DNA of 29,628 bases. Origin: Flavobacteriaceae bacterium UBA1682 (GTDB lineage: Bacteria; Bacteroidota; Bacteroidia; Flavobacteriales; Flavobacteriaceae). The notes beneath the pieces are model-generated. The model was not told the DNA's origin. It saw only the letters and a program-made list of their open reading frames with translations, and did no database searches. A program made the position numbers and the translations under genes. The stretch lies in assembly GCA_002320285.1 (NCBI GenBank), contig DCKE01000008.1:1-29628 (forward strand), given 5' to 3'. Positions within the stretch are counted from its first letter, which is position 1, and every line of letters begins with the position of its first letter. Positions 23,107 through 29,628 of this stretch are shown here, in pieces.

Positions 23107-23964
23107 ATGAATAAGTTTACTTCTGCTGATTATATAAAAGCAGTTAAAGAAGCGATTGAAGCAGCGAAAAAAAGTAGTGAATACGATTATATTCTATTAA
23201 ATCCATCACCTGCAAAATTGCGTGACATTTGTATGGCGATCTATACTGATAAGGCGTCTAGTTCGGACAAGAAAATTTTTGAACATTTCTTTAAATTGAG
23301 ATTGGAATCGGATATTACTAATCAGTTTTTGAGTTTTAATGTGGATAAATTAAGACCGGTTAGAAATTTTATTATCGGTGAGTCCGGAAGGCCAAGTTTT
23401 ACGGTTGTGGAATTGTTGGCTATTATTGCGGATTATGATAGGCGACCTTTGAGGAGTTTTTTAGGGGGTGAAAAGGAGTGTGATGACTATAGAGAAAAAG
23501 AGTTGGAAGATAATTCGATTGAAAATACTGAGGTGGTTTCTCGGACGAATTCGAGGACGACACTTCCGGAAAAAAAGAAGAGAAATTGGATTGTTATTAC
23601 CGTGATTACCATAGTAATTTTTGTAGGTGGATTGGTGACAAACCGGTTGATTACCGACAAACCAGGCTGTATGTTCTGGGATGAGAGCCATTATAAAGCT
23701 ATTGATTGTAAAAGTCAAGTATTGGGGTTTGCGTCCTTTCGGAAGATTGTACCGGTTCAAGAGCATCTGTTTCGGCATTTTAAAAAAATTGAAGTCAATC
23801 CAGAAACCATATTTTTTCAAAATAACAAGCCTATTGTCTGGTATGGAAAGAATTTAAAAGGAGAGTATGAGTATTTTACTTATAGTGGGGAGCATCCTGA
23901 AACGGGAAAGTATTTACGGCCAATTACCAATTATCATATCAATAAATATGTGAATCGGGATTAG
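23107..23964 (+). CDS. Hypothetical one-pass membrane protein, possible transmembrane regulator
   Basis: A 285-residue protein with no family name I can give. The cytoplasmic N-terminal part (1-120) is helical, with KFTSADYIKAVKEAIEAA, KLRDICMAIY, and a segment DKLRPVRNFIIGESGRPSFTVVELLAIIADYDRRPLRSF. That last segment resembles a small helical DNA-binding or oligomerisation domain. An acidic/polar linker (121-150), a basic stop (PEKKKRN, 154-160) and one membrane span (about 161-177) follow. The outer part (183-285) has Cys188 and Cys201 around GCMFWDESHYKAIDC, and a Tyr-rich end with KPIVWYGK and YLRPITNYHINKYV. The layout is like ToxR-type membrane regulators, but DNA binding is not shown. 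A phased TTCC array lies upstream. Flanking sequence looks accessory. Confidence 0.75.
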   Translation: MNKFTSADYIKAVKEAIEAAKKSSEYDYILLNPSPAKLRDICMAIYTDKASSSDKKIFEHFFKLRLESDITNQFLSFNVDKLRPVRNFIIGESGRPSFTVVELLAIIADYDRRPLRSFLGGEKECDDYREKELEDNSIENTEVVSRTNSRTTLPEKKKRNWIVITVITIVIFVGGLVTNRLITDKPGCMFWDESHYKAIDCKSQVLGFASFRKIVPVQEHLFRHFKKIEVNPETIFFQNNKPIVWYGKNLKGEYEYFTYSGEHPETGKYLRPITNYHINKYVNRD

Positions 23965-24104
23965 TTAATTTCTTTTTTATGTGATTTATAATTTGAAGTT
24001 TCAGAAGTTGTATGTTAAGATTTTATTCATAATGAAGTTAATTATTAAATATAAATTGTGGATTTTTAGTTTTTTTTAATTTTTTTTAAAATATCTAGTT
24101 TTAA

Positions 24105-24884
24105 AAAAAATTATTGCTTTCAGCTGTTTTAGTTAGCTTATTCTCGTGTTCTAATGATGTTGTAGATAACGAATCAATCGTAATAAATAACGAAGTAAAG
24201 ACGTATTTAGGATCTTATATGTCTCGCTTTTTTAGTACACGAGCAGGGATCTCTTATTCAGCGCACAATTATACTAAAGATTTTACATTAGAGTATATAA
24301 GGCATATAGGTCTCGCATTTTTCGATGGAATGGGTGATGATACGCATTGAAACTGGCCACTTGGCGGGATGCCCAATATTTTTAAGTTTAATCTAGAAGA
24401 TATGAATTCAGTAGAGTCACTTCCAAATATTTCTGGACCCCTAACTAATAAGGGCTTTACTAATGGGCGTTGTCCTGTTGATTGGGGTATATCGGTACAT
24501 GGTACTATGGAAAGCTTCAGGGTAATGGCGGCTGGAGCCACATCTTATGAAACAAACTTTCTTTTTGAATACGGCAAATTATTTATGATTGATTATAAGA
24601 TAAAGGATTTAACGGGTAATGTGGTTGAGGAAAATCGCGTGAAGTTGCGTTTTGTTGATGATAGTTACGATGTTTCTGGAAATAGCGAATGGATAGATAT
24701 AGCTACTCCTTTTCTTAAAACCCAAGAGAAAATTATTTATAATGAAGAAAGTAAGGAAATTGTTATAGCCAATTCCGTTGATGGAACCCCTAGTATCAGA
24801 TATTTCAATTTGAATGGAGAAGAATATTGTGTAACTCTTTATACTACATCGACTCATGTTACAATAGAATTTGGTAAAAATTAA
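24105..24884 (+). pseudogene. Broken lipoprotein gene with lost start and internal TGA
   Basis: Two open stretches in the same frame (to 24347 and from 24351) are split by TGA at 24348-24350. The N-terminal part reads KKLLLSAVLVSLFSC, a typical lipoprotein signal. The codon where ATG would stand is TAA (24102-24104), leaving only a TTG at 24114. After the TGA the frame continues for 177 more codons (NWPLGGMPNIFKF...) with normal-looking protein, ending at 24884. Two independent lesions favour a pseudogene of an extracytoplasmic lipoprotein of unknown function. A sequencing error could explain one lesion but hardly both. It lies next to the unusual membrane-protein gene. Confidence 0.7.
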
Positions 24885-25058
24885 CCGAAATTAATTCTGC
24901 TAATAAAATTTTGTAATAAGTTTTTAGATATAAATGCTGGCAGTTTTCTTTATAACTTTTTTTTCTTGATGAAGAAATTTGTATTTCTGAGGGCATTCTA
25001 GTTGTAGATCTAATGCTTGGGTCATTAAAATGATTGATCTATTATTTGGTTAAAAAGC

Positions 25059-25094
25059 AAAAAAAATCCTAAACGTTATGTTTAGGATTTTTTT
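25059..25094 (-). terminator. Terminator of the first tRNA-Leu
   Basis: Hairpin AATCCTAAAC / GTTTAGGATT (25065-25074 with 25080-25089), loop of 5, followed on the minus strand by a T-run. Nearly identical to the terminator at 25766. Confidence 0.85.
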
Positions 25095-25095
25095 G

Positions 25096-25181
25096 TACTC
25101 GAGGCGGGACTTGAACCCGCACGAACATTACTGTTCACTGGATTTTAAGTCCAGCGTGTCTACCACTTCCACCACTCGAGC
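25096..25181 (-). tRNA. tRNA-Leu (anticodon UAA), copy 1
   Basis: On the minus strand: acceptor GCTCGAG, leucine-type D arm (TGGTAGACACGC), anticodon stem CTGGA with loop CTTAAAA giving anticodon TAA, long variable arm (GAACAGTAATGTTC) typical of class II tRNAs, and T arm GGGTTCAAGTCCC. CCA is not encoded. The 86-base sequence is identical to copy 2. It has its own promoter and terminator. Confidence 0.95.
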
Positions 25182-25211
25182 ATCGTCATACATGATCTGT
25201 ATTGCGGAGTG

Positions 25212-25241
25212 CAAATATAGGGTGTTTTTCTGTAAAAGCAA
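25212..25241 (-). promoter_or_regulatory. Promoter of tRNA-Leu copy 1
   Basis: Minus strand TTG (complement of 25239-25241), 19-base spacer, TATATTTG (complement of 25212-25219). Full match to the Bacteroidota -33/-7 pattern, about 31 bases before the tRNA. Confidence 0.75.
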
Positions 25242-25265
25242 TACATCAAAACAAGATAATATCAT

Positions 25266-25634
25266 TTATTCTTCACTTCCAAACACATCTTCTGCCGAAG
25301 CAAAGATATCTATCGAGAAATCAAGTATTTCTGAAGCGACGAAATTTCGACGCACCTCGTCCATTCCTTTGATTAAACGCAATTCGGTAGTGAATTTTCT
25401 ACTTGTGGCGTAAATATTTTGCTCGATGGCGATCTTAAAAAAGTATTTACCGCTGGGTGTTCTGAATTTATAAAGGGAAACAAGCTCAAAATTATTTTTA
25501 AGAAAGTTGATGGTGCCATGTATGGCCTCCTTACTGCTGTATTCCATACTGGTTAATATGGTTTTACCGCGTCTGGAATTGTAGGTGTATTTTAATTGAC
25601 CGTTTTCTTTTAGGCTGATAACAAATGCACTCAT
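25266..25634 (-). CDS. DUF1508 (YegP-like) protein
   Basis: A 122-residue cytoplasmic protein with two copies of a DUF1508-type repeat: AFVISLKENGQLKYTYNSRRGKTILTS plus a helix (about 3-49), and YKFRTPSGKYFFKIAIEQNIYATSRKF plus a helix (about 55-98). An acidic tail ends the chain. The family is small and of unknown biochemical role. The gene sits between the two identical tRNA-Leu genes on the same strand, with no terminator seen before the tRNA promoter that starts 25 bases past its stop. It would be lost if the flanking repeats recombined. Confidence 0.78.
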   Translation of the reverse strand: MSAFVISLKENGQLKYTYNSRRGKTILTSMEYSSKEAIHGTINFLKNNFELVSLYKFRTPSGKYFFKIAIEQNIYATSRKFTTELRLIKGMDEVRRNFVASEILDFSIDIFASAEDVFGSEE

Positions 25635-25765
25635 AATGGAATAGAGGAAAAGTACTATTGGATTGATAACAAATAAAAAGCTATTGAGTTTGGATGATTA
25701 TTGAAACGATCCTGATATGAAATTTTCGTGATAGGAAAATTCAGATTTTGCTTTGAAAATAGAGC

Positions 25766-25800
25766 AAAAAAAAATCCTAAACGATGTGTTTAGGATTTTT
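25766..25800 (-). terminator. Terminator of the tRNA-Gly/tRNA-Leu unit
   Basis: Hairpin built on AATCCTAAAC and GTGTTTAGGATT, with A-run/T-run flanks. A near copy of the hairpin at 25059. Confidence 0.85.
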
Positions 25801-25801
25801 G

Positions 25802-25887
25802 TACTCGAGGCGGGACTTGAACCCGCACGAACATTACTGTTCACTGGATTTTAAGTCCAGCGTGTCTACCACTTCCACCACTCGAGC
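25802..25887 (-). tRNA. tRNA-Leu (anticodon UAA), copy 2
   Basis: Identical in all 86 bases to copy 1, with the same UAA anticodon and long variable arm. It follows tRNA-Gly by 14 bases on the minus strand, so the two are processed from one transcript. Confidence 0.95.
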
Positions 25888-25901
25888 ATTGTATGCAATT
25901 G

Positions 25902-25974
25902 AGCGAAAAACGGGATTCGAACCCGCGACCTCAACCTTGGCAAGGTTGCGCTCTACCAACTGAGCTATTTTCGC
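25902..25974 (-). tRNA. tRNA-Gly (anticodon GCC)
   Basis: On the minus strand: acceptor GCGAAAA / TTTTCGC, D arm AGCTCAGTTGGTAGAGC, anticodon stem CAACC / GGTTG with loop TTGCCAA giving GCC, and T arm CGGGTTCGAATCCCG. Length is 73 bases without CCA. It is the first gene of a two-tRNA unit. Confidence 0.95.
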
Positions 25975-26023
25975 GTATCATTTTGTTTTAGAACATCGCT
26001 ATACTTGTTCCGTATTGCGAGTG

Positions 26024-26053
26024 CAAATATAGAACGTTTTTTCATATTCACAA
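26024..26053 (-). promoter_or_regulatory. Promoter of the tRNA-Gly/tRNA-Leu unit
   Basis: Minus strand TTG (complement of 26051-26053), 19-base spacer, TATATTTG (complement of 26024-26031). The downstream GCACTCGCAATACG is nearly the same as after the copy 1 promoter (GCACTCCGCAATAC). Confidence 0.78.
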
Positions 26054-26170
26054 GGGGTAGAGCGAAAAAAAACTAAAGTTTTTTTTAATGCATTGATTCT
26101 CAGAAATAAAAAAATAAACTTTTTTATACTGCTTTCGGTCTGTGGATTGGAGGAGTCCCATGAGTGAAAA

Positions 26171-26205
26171 AAAACCGGGTAAACATTGTGCGCTTACCCG
26201 GTTTT
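26171..26205 (-). terminator. Terminator after mutS
   Basis: Perfect 12-base arms AAAACCGGGTAA / TTACCCGGTTTT (26171-26182 with 26194-26205), with a T-run following on the minus strand, about 30 bases past the mutS stop. Confidence 0.88.
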
Positions 26206-26236
26206 TAAATTTTAAATATTTTATCTTGTAGTAGTT

Positions 26237-28834
26237 TTACTTGCTCAACATCTTTTTAATTTCATTTAATTTCATTAAAGCTTCAACAGGTGTTAAGGTG
26301 TTGATATCTAACGCCGCTATTTCATTTTTGATGTTTTCGAGTATAGGATCGTCCATATTAAAGAAACTCAATTGCATTTCTTCTTCGATCTCACCGATGT
26401 TTACCTCTTTAGAATGGCCTTTTTCGAGCTGTTTAAGCATCTTTTGAGCGCGTAGGATAACAAGTTGTGGCATTCCAGCCATTTTGGCAACATGGATACC
26501 AAAACTATGTGCACTGCCTCCAGGAACCAACTTTCGAATAAATAGTACATTGTCTTTCAATTCCTTTACTGCAACGTTGAAGTTTTTGACCCCATCGAAG
26601 TGTTCTTGCATATCGTTGAGTTCGTGATAATGCGTTGCAAATAAGGTTTTGGGTTTTGCCGGATGTTGGTGTAAGTATTCGGCAATGGCCCATGCGATAG
26701 AGATTCCATCGTAAGTACTCGTACCTCGACCAATTTCGTCGAGCAGTACCAAGCTGCGATTGGAAATATTGTTTAGAATCGATGCCGTCTCATTCATTTC
26801 CACCATAAAGGTCGACTCTCCCATCGAGATATTGTCAGAAGCGCCAACACGAGTAAATATTTTGTCAACCAGACCCATTTTAACGCTGCTTGCTGGCACA
26901 AAACTTCCCATTTGGGCCAACAGTACAATCAAGGCAGTTTGTCTCAGTATAGCCGATTTACCCGACATATTGGGACCCGTTATCATGATGATTTGTTGGT
27001 TGCTGGTGTTGAGGTAAACATCATTGGCGATATAGGGAACATCTGGTGGTAATTGTTTTTCAATTACAGGATGACGCCCGTCTTTAATATCCAAATCAAA
27101 GCTTTCATCGATTTCTGGTCTTACGTAATGATGTTCGTTGGCCAATTGGGTAAAGGAACACAAACAGTCAATTTGAGCGACCAAATTAGCATTGAGCTGT
27201 ACCGGTTTGATGTATTGAGCACACCACATGATAAACTGCTCGTAAATCTCACTTTCCAGTTTGGCTATTTTTTCTTCCGCGCCTAAGATTTTACTTTCGT
27301 ATTCTTTCAGTTCCTCTGTTATATATCGTTCTGCATTGACTAAGGTTTGTTTTCTTATCCAATCGGCAGGAACTTTGTCTTTATGTGTATTTCGAACTTC
27401 GATATAGTATCCAAAAACATTGTTGAATGAAATTTTTAACGATTGAATCCCCGTTTTTTCACTTTCGCGTTTCTCCATATCATCCAAATACGACTTACCC
27501 GTGTTGGAAATACCTCTCAATTCATCGAGTTCCTCGTGAATTCCAGTCGCAATAGCATTTCCTTTCGATACGGCAACGGGTGCATCGGGATGTATGGTCT
27601 TTTCAATTCGCTCTCGCAACAATTCACAAGCGTGTAAAAGTTCTCCCGTAGCTTTTAGTGAAGCGTTTTTGCTTTCCATAGCCATTTTCTTAATAGGAAT
27701 AATGGCATTCAGTGATTCTTTTAAATAAACCAATTCGCGTGGGGATGCTTTACCCGTGGCGATTTTAGATATCAAGCGTTCTAAATCGGATATTTGTTTA
27801 ATCTGGTATTGGAAATGTTCCAATACTGGAGCATTGTCCTTTAAGAAAGATACGATTTCATGTCTGTCATTTATCTTTCGGATATCCTTAAGCGGTAGTG
27901 CCAACCAACGTTTCAATAACCGACCACCCATAGGAGAAAGCGTTTTGTCGATCACGTCTAAAAGGGTAATCGCATTCAAATTAGTGCTGTGATACAACTC
28001 CAGATTTCGAATGGTAAAACGATCCATCCATACATAAGCATCTTCGGCAATGCGTTGCAAGTTGGAAATGTGTTGGATTTTGGTGTGTTGGGTTTCCGAT
28101 AGGTAATGCAGTATGGCACCACTGGCAATGATTCCCTCTAGTAGATCCTCAACACCGAATCCCTTTAATGATTTGGTGTCAAAATGTTGGGTAAGTGAGT
28201 CAAAGGCGAAATCCTGTTTGAAAATCCAATCTTCGAGATAAAACAAATTAAAATTCGAGCCGAAGTGATGTAGAAAATGGTTCTTATTGTTTTTCTGTAC
28301 CAGTACTTCGCTGGGAGAAAAATTTTGTAATAATTTATCGATGTATTCTGCATCGCCTTCAGCGGTTAAGAATTCTCCTGTAGAAACATCTAAAAAGGAA
28401 ATCCCAATATTTTTTTTGCCAAAGTGTAAGGCTGATAAAAAGTTATTTGTCTTGGAATGTAAAACTTCATCATTAAGTGCCACTCCTGGAGTCACTAATT
28501 CCGTTACACCTCGCTTTACAATCGTTTTAGTCGTCTTGGGGTCTTCCAATTGATCGCAAATAGCAACGCGTAAACCGGCTTTAACTAATTTGGGTAAATA
28601 CACATTGATTGAGTGGTGTGGGAAACCCGCTAATTCCGTTTCACTGGCTGAGCCTGCACCGCGTTTGGTCAAAGTAATACCCAAGATATTTGAAGCGCGA
28701 ACAGCATCTTGCCCAAAAGTTTCATAAAAATCCCCTACTCGGAAAAGTAAACACGCATCAGGATATTTTTTCTTGATGTCGTTATATTGTTTCATTAACG
28801 GAGTCTCTTTAGTGCTTTTTTCTTTTGCAGACAT
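26237..28834 (-). CDS. mutS: DNA mismatch repair protein MutS
   Basis: Recognises mismatches and starts repair. The 865-residue chain has the usual order: mismatch-binding domain with the GDFYE motif (Phe36, Glu38, same positions as in E. coli), connector, lever and clamp domains, and a C-terminal ABC-type ATPase. Walker A is GPNMSGKS (620-627), Walker B is LVLLDEIGRGTSTYDG, and the late motif is FATHYHEL. It is complete with no lesion. It lies downstream of the FUSC-like gene on the same strand, with a candidate promoter in the 73-base gap and a strong terminator after it. Confidence 0.97.
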   Translation of the reverse strand: MSAKEKSTKETPLMKQYNDIKKKYPDACLLFRVGDFYETFGQDAVRASNILGITLTKRGAGSASETELAGFPHHSINVYLPKLVKAGLRVAICDQLEDPKTTKTIVKRGVTELVTPGVALNDEVLHSKTNNFLSALHFGKKNIGISFLDVSTGEFLTAEGDAEYIDKLLQNFSPSEVLVQKNNKNHFLHHFGSNFNLFYLEDWIFKQDFAFDSLTQHFDTKSLKGFGVEDLLEGIIASGAILHYLSETQHTKIQHISNLQRIAEDAYVWMDRFTIRNLELYHSTNLNAITLLDVIDKTLSPMGGRLLKRWLALPLKDIRKINDRHEIVSFLKDNAPVLEHFQYQIKQISDLERLISKIATGKASPRELVYLKESLNAIIPIKKMAMESKNASLKATGELLHACELLRERIEKTIHPDAPVAVSKGNAIATGIHEELDELRGISNTGKSYLDDMEKRESEKTGIQSLKISFNNVFGYYIEVRNTHKDKVPADWIRKQTLVNAERYITEELKEYESKILGAEEKIAKLESEIYEQFIMWCAQYIKPVQLNANLVAQIDCLCSFTQLANEHHYVRPEIDESFDLDIKDGRHPVIEKQLPPDVPYIANDVYLNTSNQQIIMITGPNMSGKSAILRQTALIVLLAQMGSFVPASSVKMGLVDKIFTRVGASDNISMGESTFMVEMNETASILNNISNRSLVLLDEIGRGTSTYDGISIAWAIAEYLHQHPAKPKTLFATHYHELNDMQEHFDGVKNFNVAVKELKDNVLFIRKLVPGGSAHSFGIHVAKMAGMPQLVILRAQKMLKQLEKGHSKEVNIGEIEEEMQLSFFNMDDPILENIKNEIAALDINTLTPVEALMKLNEIKKMLSK

Positions 28835-28854
28835 GCTTGTTGTTTTAATAGGTA

Positions 28855-28862
28855 CAAATATA
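28855..28862 (-). promoter_or_regulatory. Candidate -7 element for mutS
   Basis: Minus strand TATATTTG, ending 20 bases before the mutS start; no exact TTG at the -33 distance. Confidence 0.45.
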
Positions 28863-28907
28863 AGTTAAGAATTTTATTTTGACAGAATTCATCGACTACT
28901 ACCAGTC

Positions 28908-29417
28908 TTATTGCACAATATGTAATTTCCTTTTGGCATATCTCAAAATCATCGAAGTGAATATCGTAATCAATAAACCGATGATACAACCCATAGTGAC
29001 AGATGCAAACCGATATATCGGTGCCAATTCAGCCTGAGTTGTGTGCGGTTGAACCAAAACAATTAGTAAAGTAACCAAAGCTACTCGTGCCATATTCATG
29101 ATGTTAAAGAGATAACAGGTGATAATGGTCAAAATAATCCCGACTAAAATAACATAAAAATTTGGTTCATGCATGAGTATACAGGCTAAAGCTACGGCTG
29201 AACCAACCATGTTTGACTTAAAGCGCTCTATCGATAAACGTCTGGAGTCTTTTCCCTCAGGGGAGATAACCAGTATGATTGAAATCATCGTCCATAATAA
29301 CTCGTGTTCCGGAAAACTCATATACAGTTTGTAACCGATAGAGAATCCTAGAAAACAACGGGTTATATAGATAAGCAAAGGCGATGTGACATACGATCTT
29401 AACGCTGCGGTAAACAT
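28908..29417 (-). CDS. FUSC-like integral membrane protein
   Basis: About 169 residues with five or six hydrophobic spans (for example SPLLIYITRCFLGFSIGYKLY, LLWTMISIILVIS, MVGSAVALACILM, FYVILVGIILTIITCYLF, ARVALVTLLIVLV, GCIIGLLITIFTSMIL). The motif SPEGKDSRRLSIERFKSNMVGS between spans 2 and 3 and the ending RFASVTMGCIIGL match the FUSC/aromatic-acid-exporter-like half-module, here without a cytoplasmic domain. The open frame extends to 29564, but that part runs through the octamer repeats and lacks protein character. I start at ATG 29415-29417, which follows a -7-like TATTTTTG (complement of 29442-29449). Substrate unknown. Confidence 0.7.
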   Translation of the reverse strand: MFTAALRSYVTSPLLIYITRCFLGFSIGYKLYMSFPEHELLWTMISIILVISPEGKDSRRLSIERFKSNMVGSAVALACILMHEPNFYVILVGIILTIITCYLFNIMNMARVALVTLLIVLVQPHTTQAELAPIYRFASVTMGCIIGLLITIFTSMILRYAKRKLHIVQ

Positions 29418-29490
29418 GGTAGATAAACTTTTATGAACCTGCAAAAATATTACAGTTAAACTTACAAAGCTAAGAAATAGTGTTGTTTTT

Positions 29491-29628
29491 GCTGATACGC
29501 TGATACGCTGATGGGCTGATGGGCTGATGGGCGAATATGCATAAGGGCAAATAGGCTTATACAAAGATTAGTTGTAAGGTAGCTCCCTTTTTACGTGTAA
29601 GGGCGAATAGGCGTATGTGCGTATGGAC
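29491..29628. repeat. Degenerate 8-base tandem repeat arrays
   Basis: From 29491 the sequence reads in steps of 8: GCTGATAC twice, GCTGATGG three times, then GCGAATAT, GCATAAGG, GCAAATAG, GCTTATAC. After a 40-base gap it resumes at 29603 with GCGAATAG, GCGTATGT, GCGTATGG and runs off the window. The consensus is roughly GCnnATnn. The repeats lie upstream of the FUSC-like gene. Confidence 0.85.

Larger units (their letters stand above)
25058..25887. repeat. Direct repeat pair carrying tRNA-Leu and its terminator
   Basis: A block of about 125 bases (terminator hairpin plus the whole tRNA-Leu) occurs at about 25058-25183 and again at about 25765-25889. The tRNA parts are identical and the hairpin loops differ slightly. 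The DUF1508 gene lies between the copies. Confidence 0.9.

Noticed and set aside
24348..24350. Selenocysteine or programmed read-through at the in-frame TGA
   Set aside because: No selenocysteine-insertion hairpin is evident after the codon, and the start codon is also lost, which favours a pseudogene.
25058..25974. tRNA-adjacent integration site for a mobile island
   Set aside because: The repeats cover whole tRNA genes plus terminators instead of a partial 3' end, and no integrase gene is present in the window.
29418..29564. N-terminal extension of the FUSC-like protein
   Set aside because: The extra 49 residues come from the 8-base repeat array and a promoter-like region, and they lack protein character. 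The internal ATG at 29417 fits better.

Overview
The window is AT-rich chromosomal DNA from a member of the Bacteroidota, most likely family Flavobacteriaceae. This rests on type IX secretion (T9SS) components (a PorP/SprF-family protein at the left edge and a PorG-like barrel), the order cbs-nadK-porG-uppS-bamA-ompH-ompH-murI, and promoters of the Bacteroidota type (TTG, about 19 bp, TAnnTTTG). Most genes also lack clear Shine-Dalgarno sequences. I cannot name the species from sequence alone.

Left part (1-11000). After the C-terminal part of a PorP/SprF-type protein come a gamma-carbonic-anhydrase-like protein and, convergently, an orphan lipoprotein. A long leftward block then holds murI and the envelope-biogenesis operon porG-like, uppS, bamA, and two OmpH/Skp periplasmic chaperones, preceded by nadK and a CBS-domain gene. 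This operon makes the undecaprenyl carrier, the barrel-insertion machine and its chaperones, and murI supplies D-glutamate for peptidoglycan.

Middle part (11000-19650). Rightward genes are pdxJ with an alpha/beta hydrolase, then a FadL/OmpP1 porin with an SGNH lipoprotein and a small holin-4-like membrane protein. After these come trigger factor and the clpP-clpX operon. Good promoter matches and paired terminators separate the units, and palindromes overlap the tig and clpP promoter regions.

Right part (19650-29628). A leftward TPR sensor kinase/response regulator pair is followed by an accessory-looking stretch (22086-25060). That stretch holds a 60-residue lipoprotein and an unrecognised one-pass membrane protein whose upstream region carries a striking array of helically spaced TTCC elements, plus a lipoprotein pseudogene with two lesions. 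Then come two identical tRNA-Leu(UAA) genes with near-identical terminators, separated by a DUF1508 (YegP-like) gene. Next are tRNA-Gly(GCC), mutS, a FUSC-like membrane protein and an array of degenerate octamer repeats running off the right edge.

The best candidate for an undescribed system is the membrane protein at 23107-23964 with its upstream array. It may be a ToxR-like transmembrane regulator acting on its own promoter, but that role is inference only.
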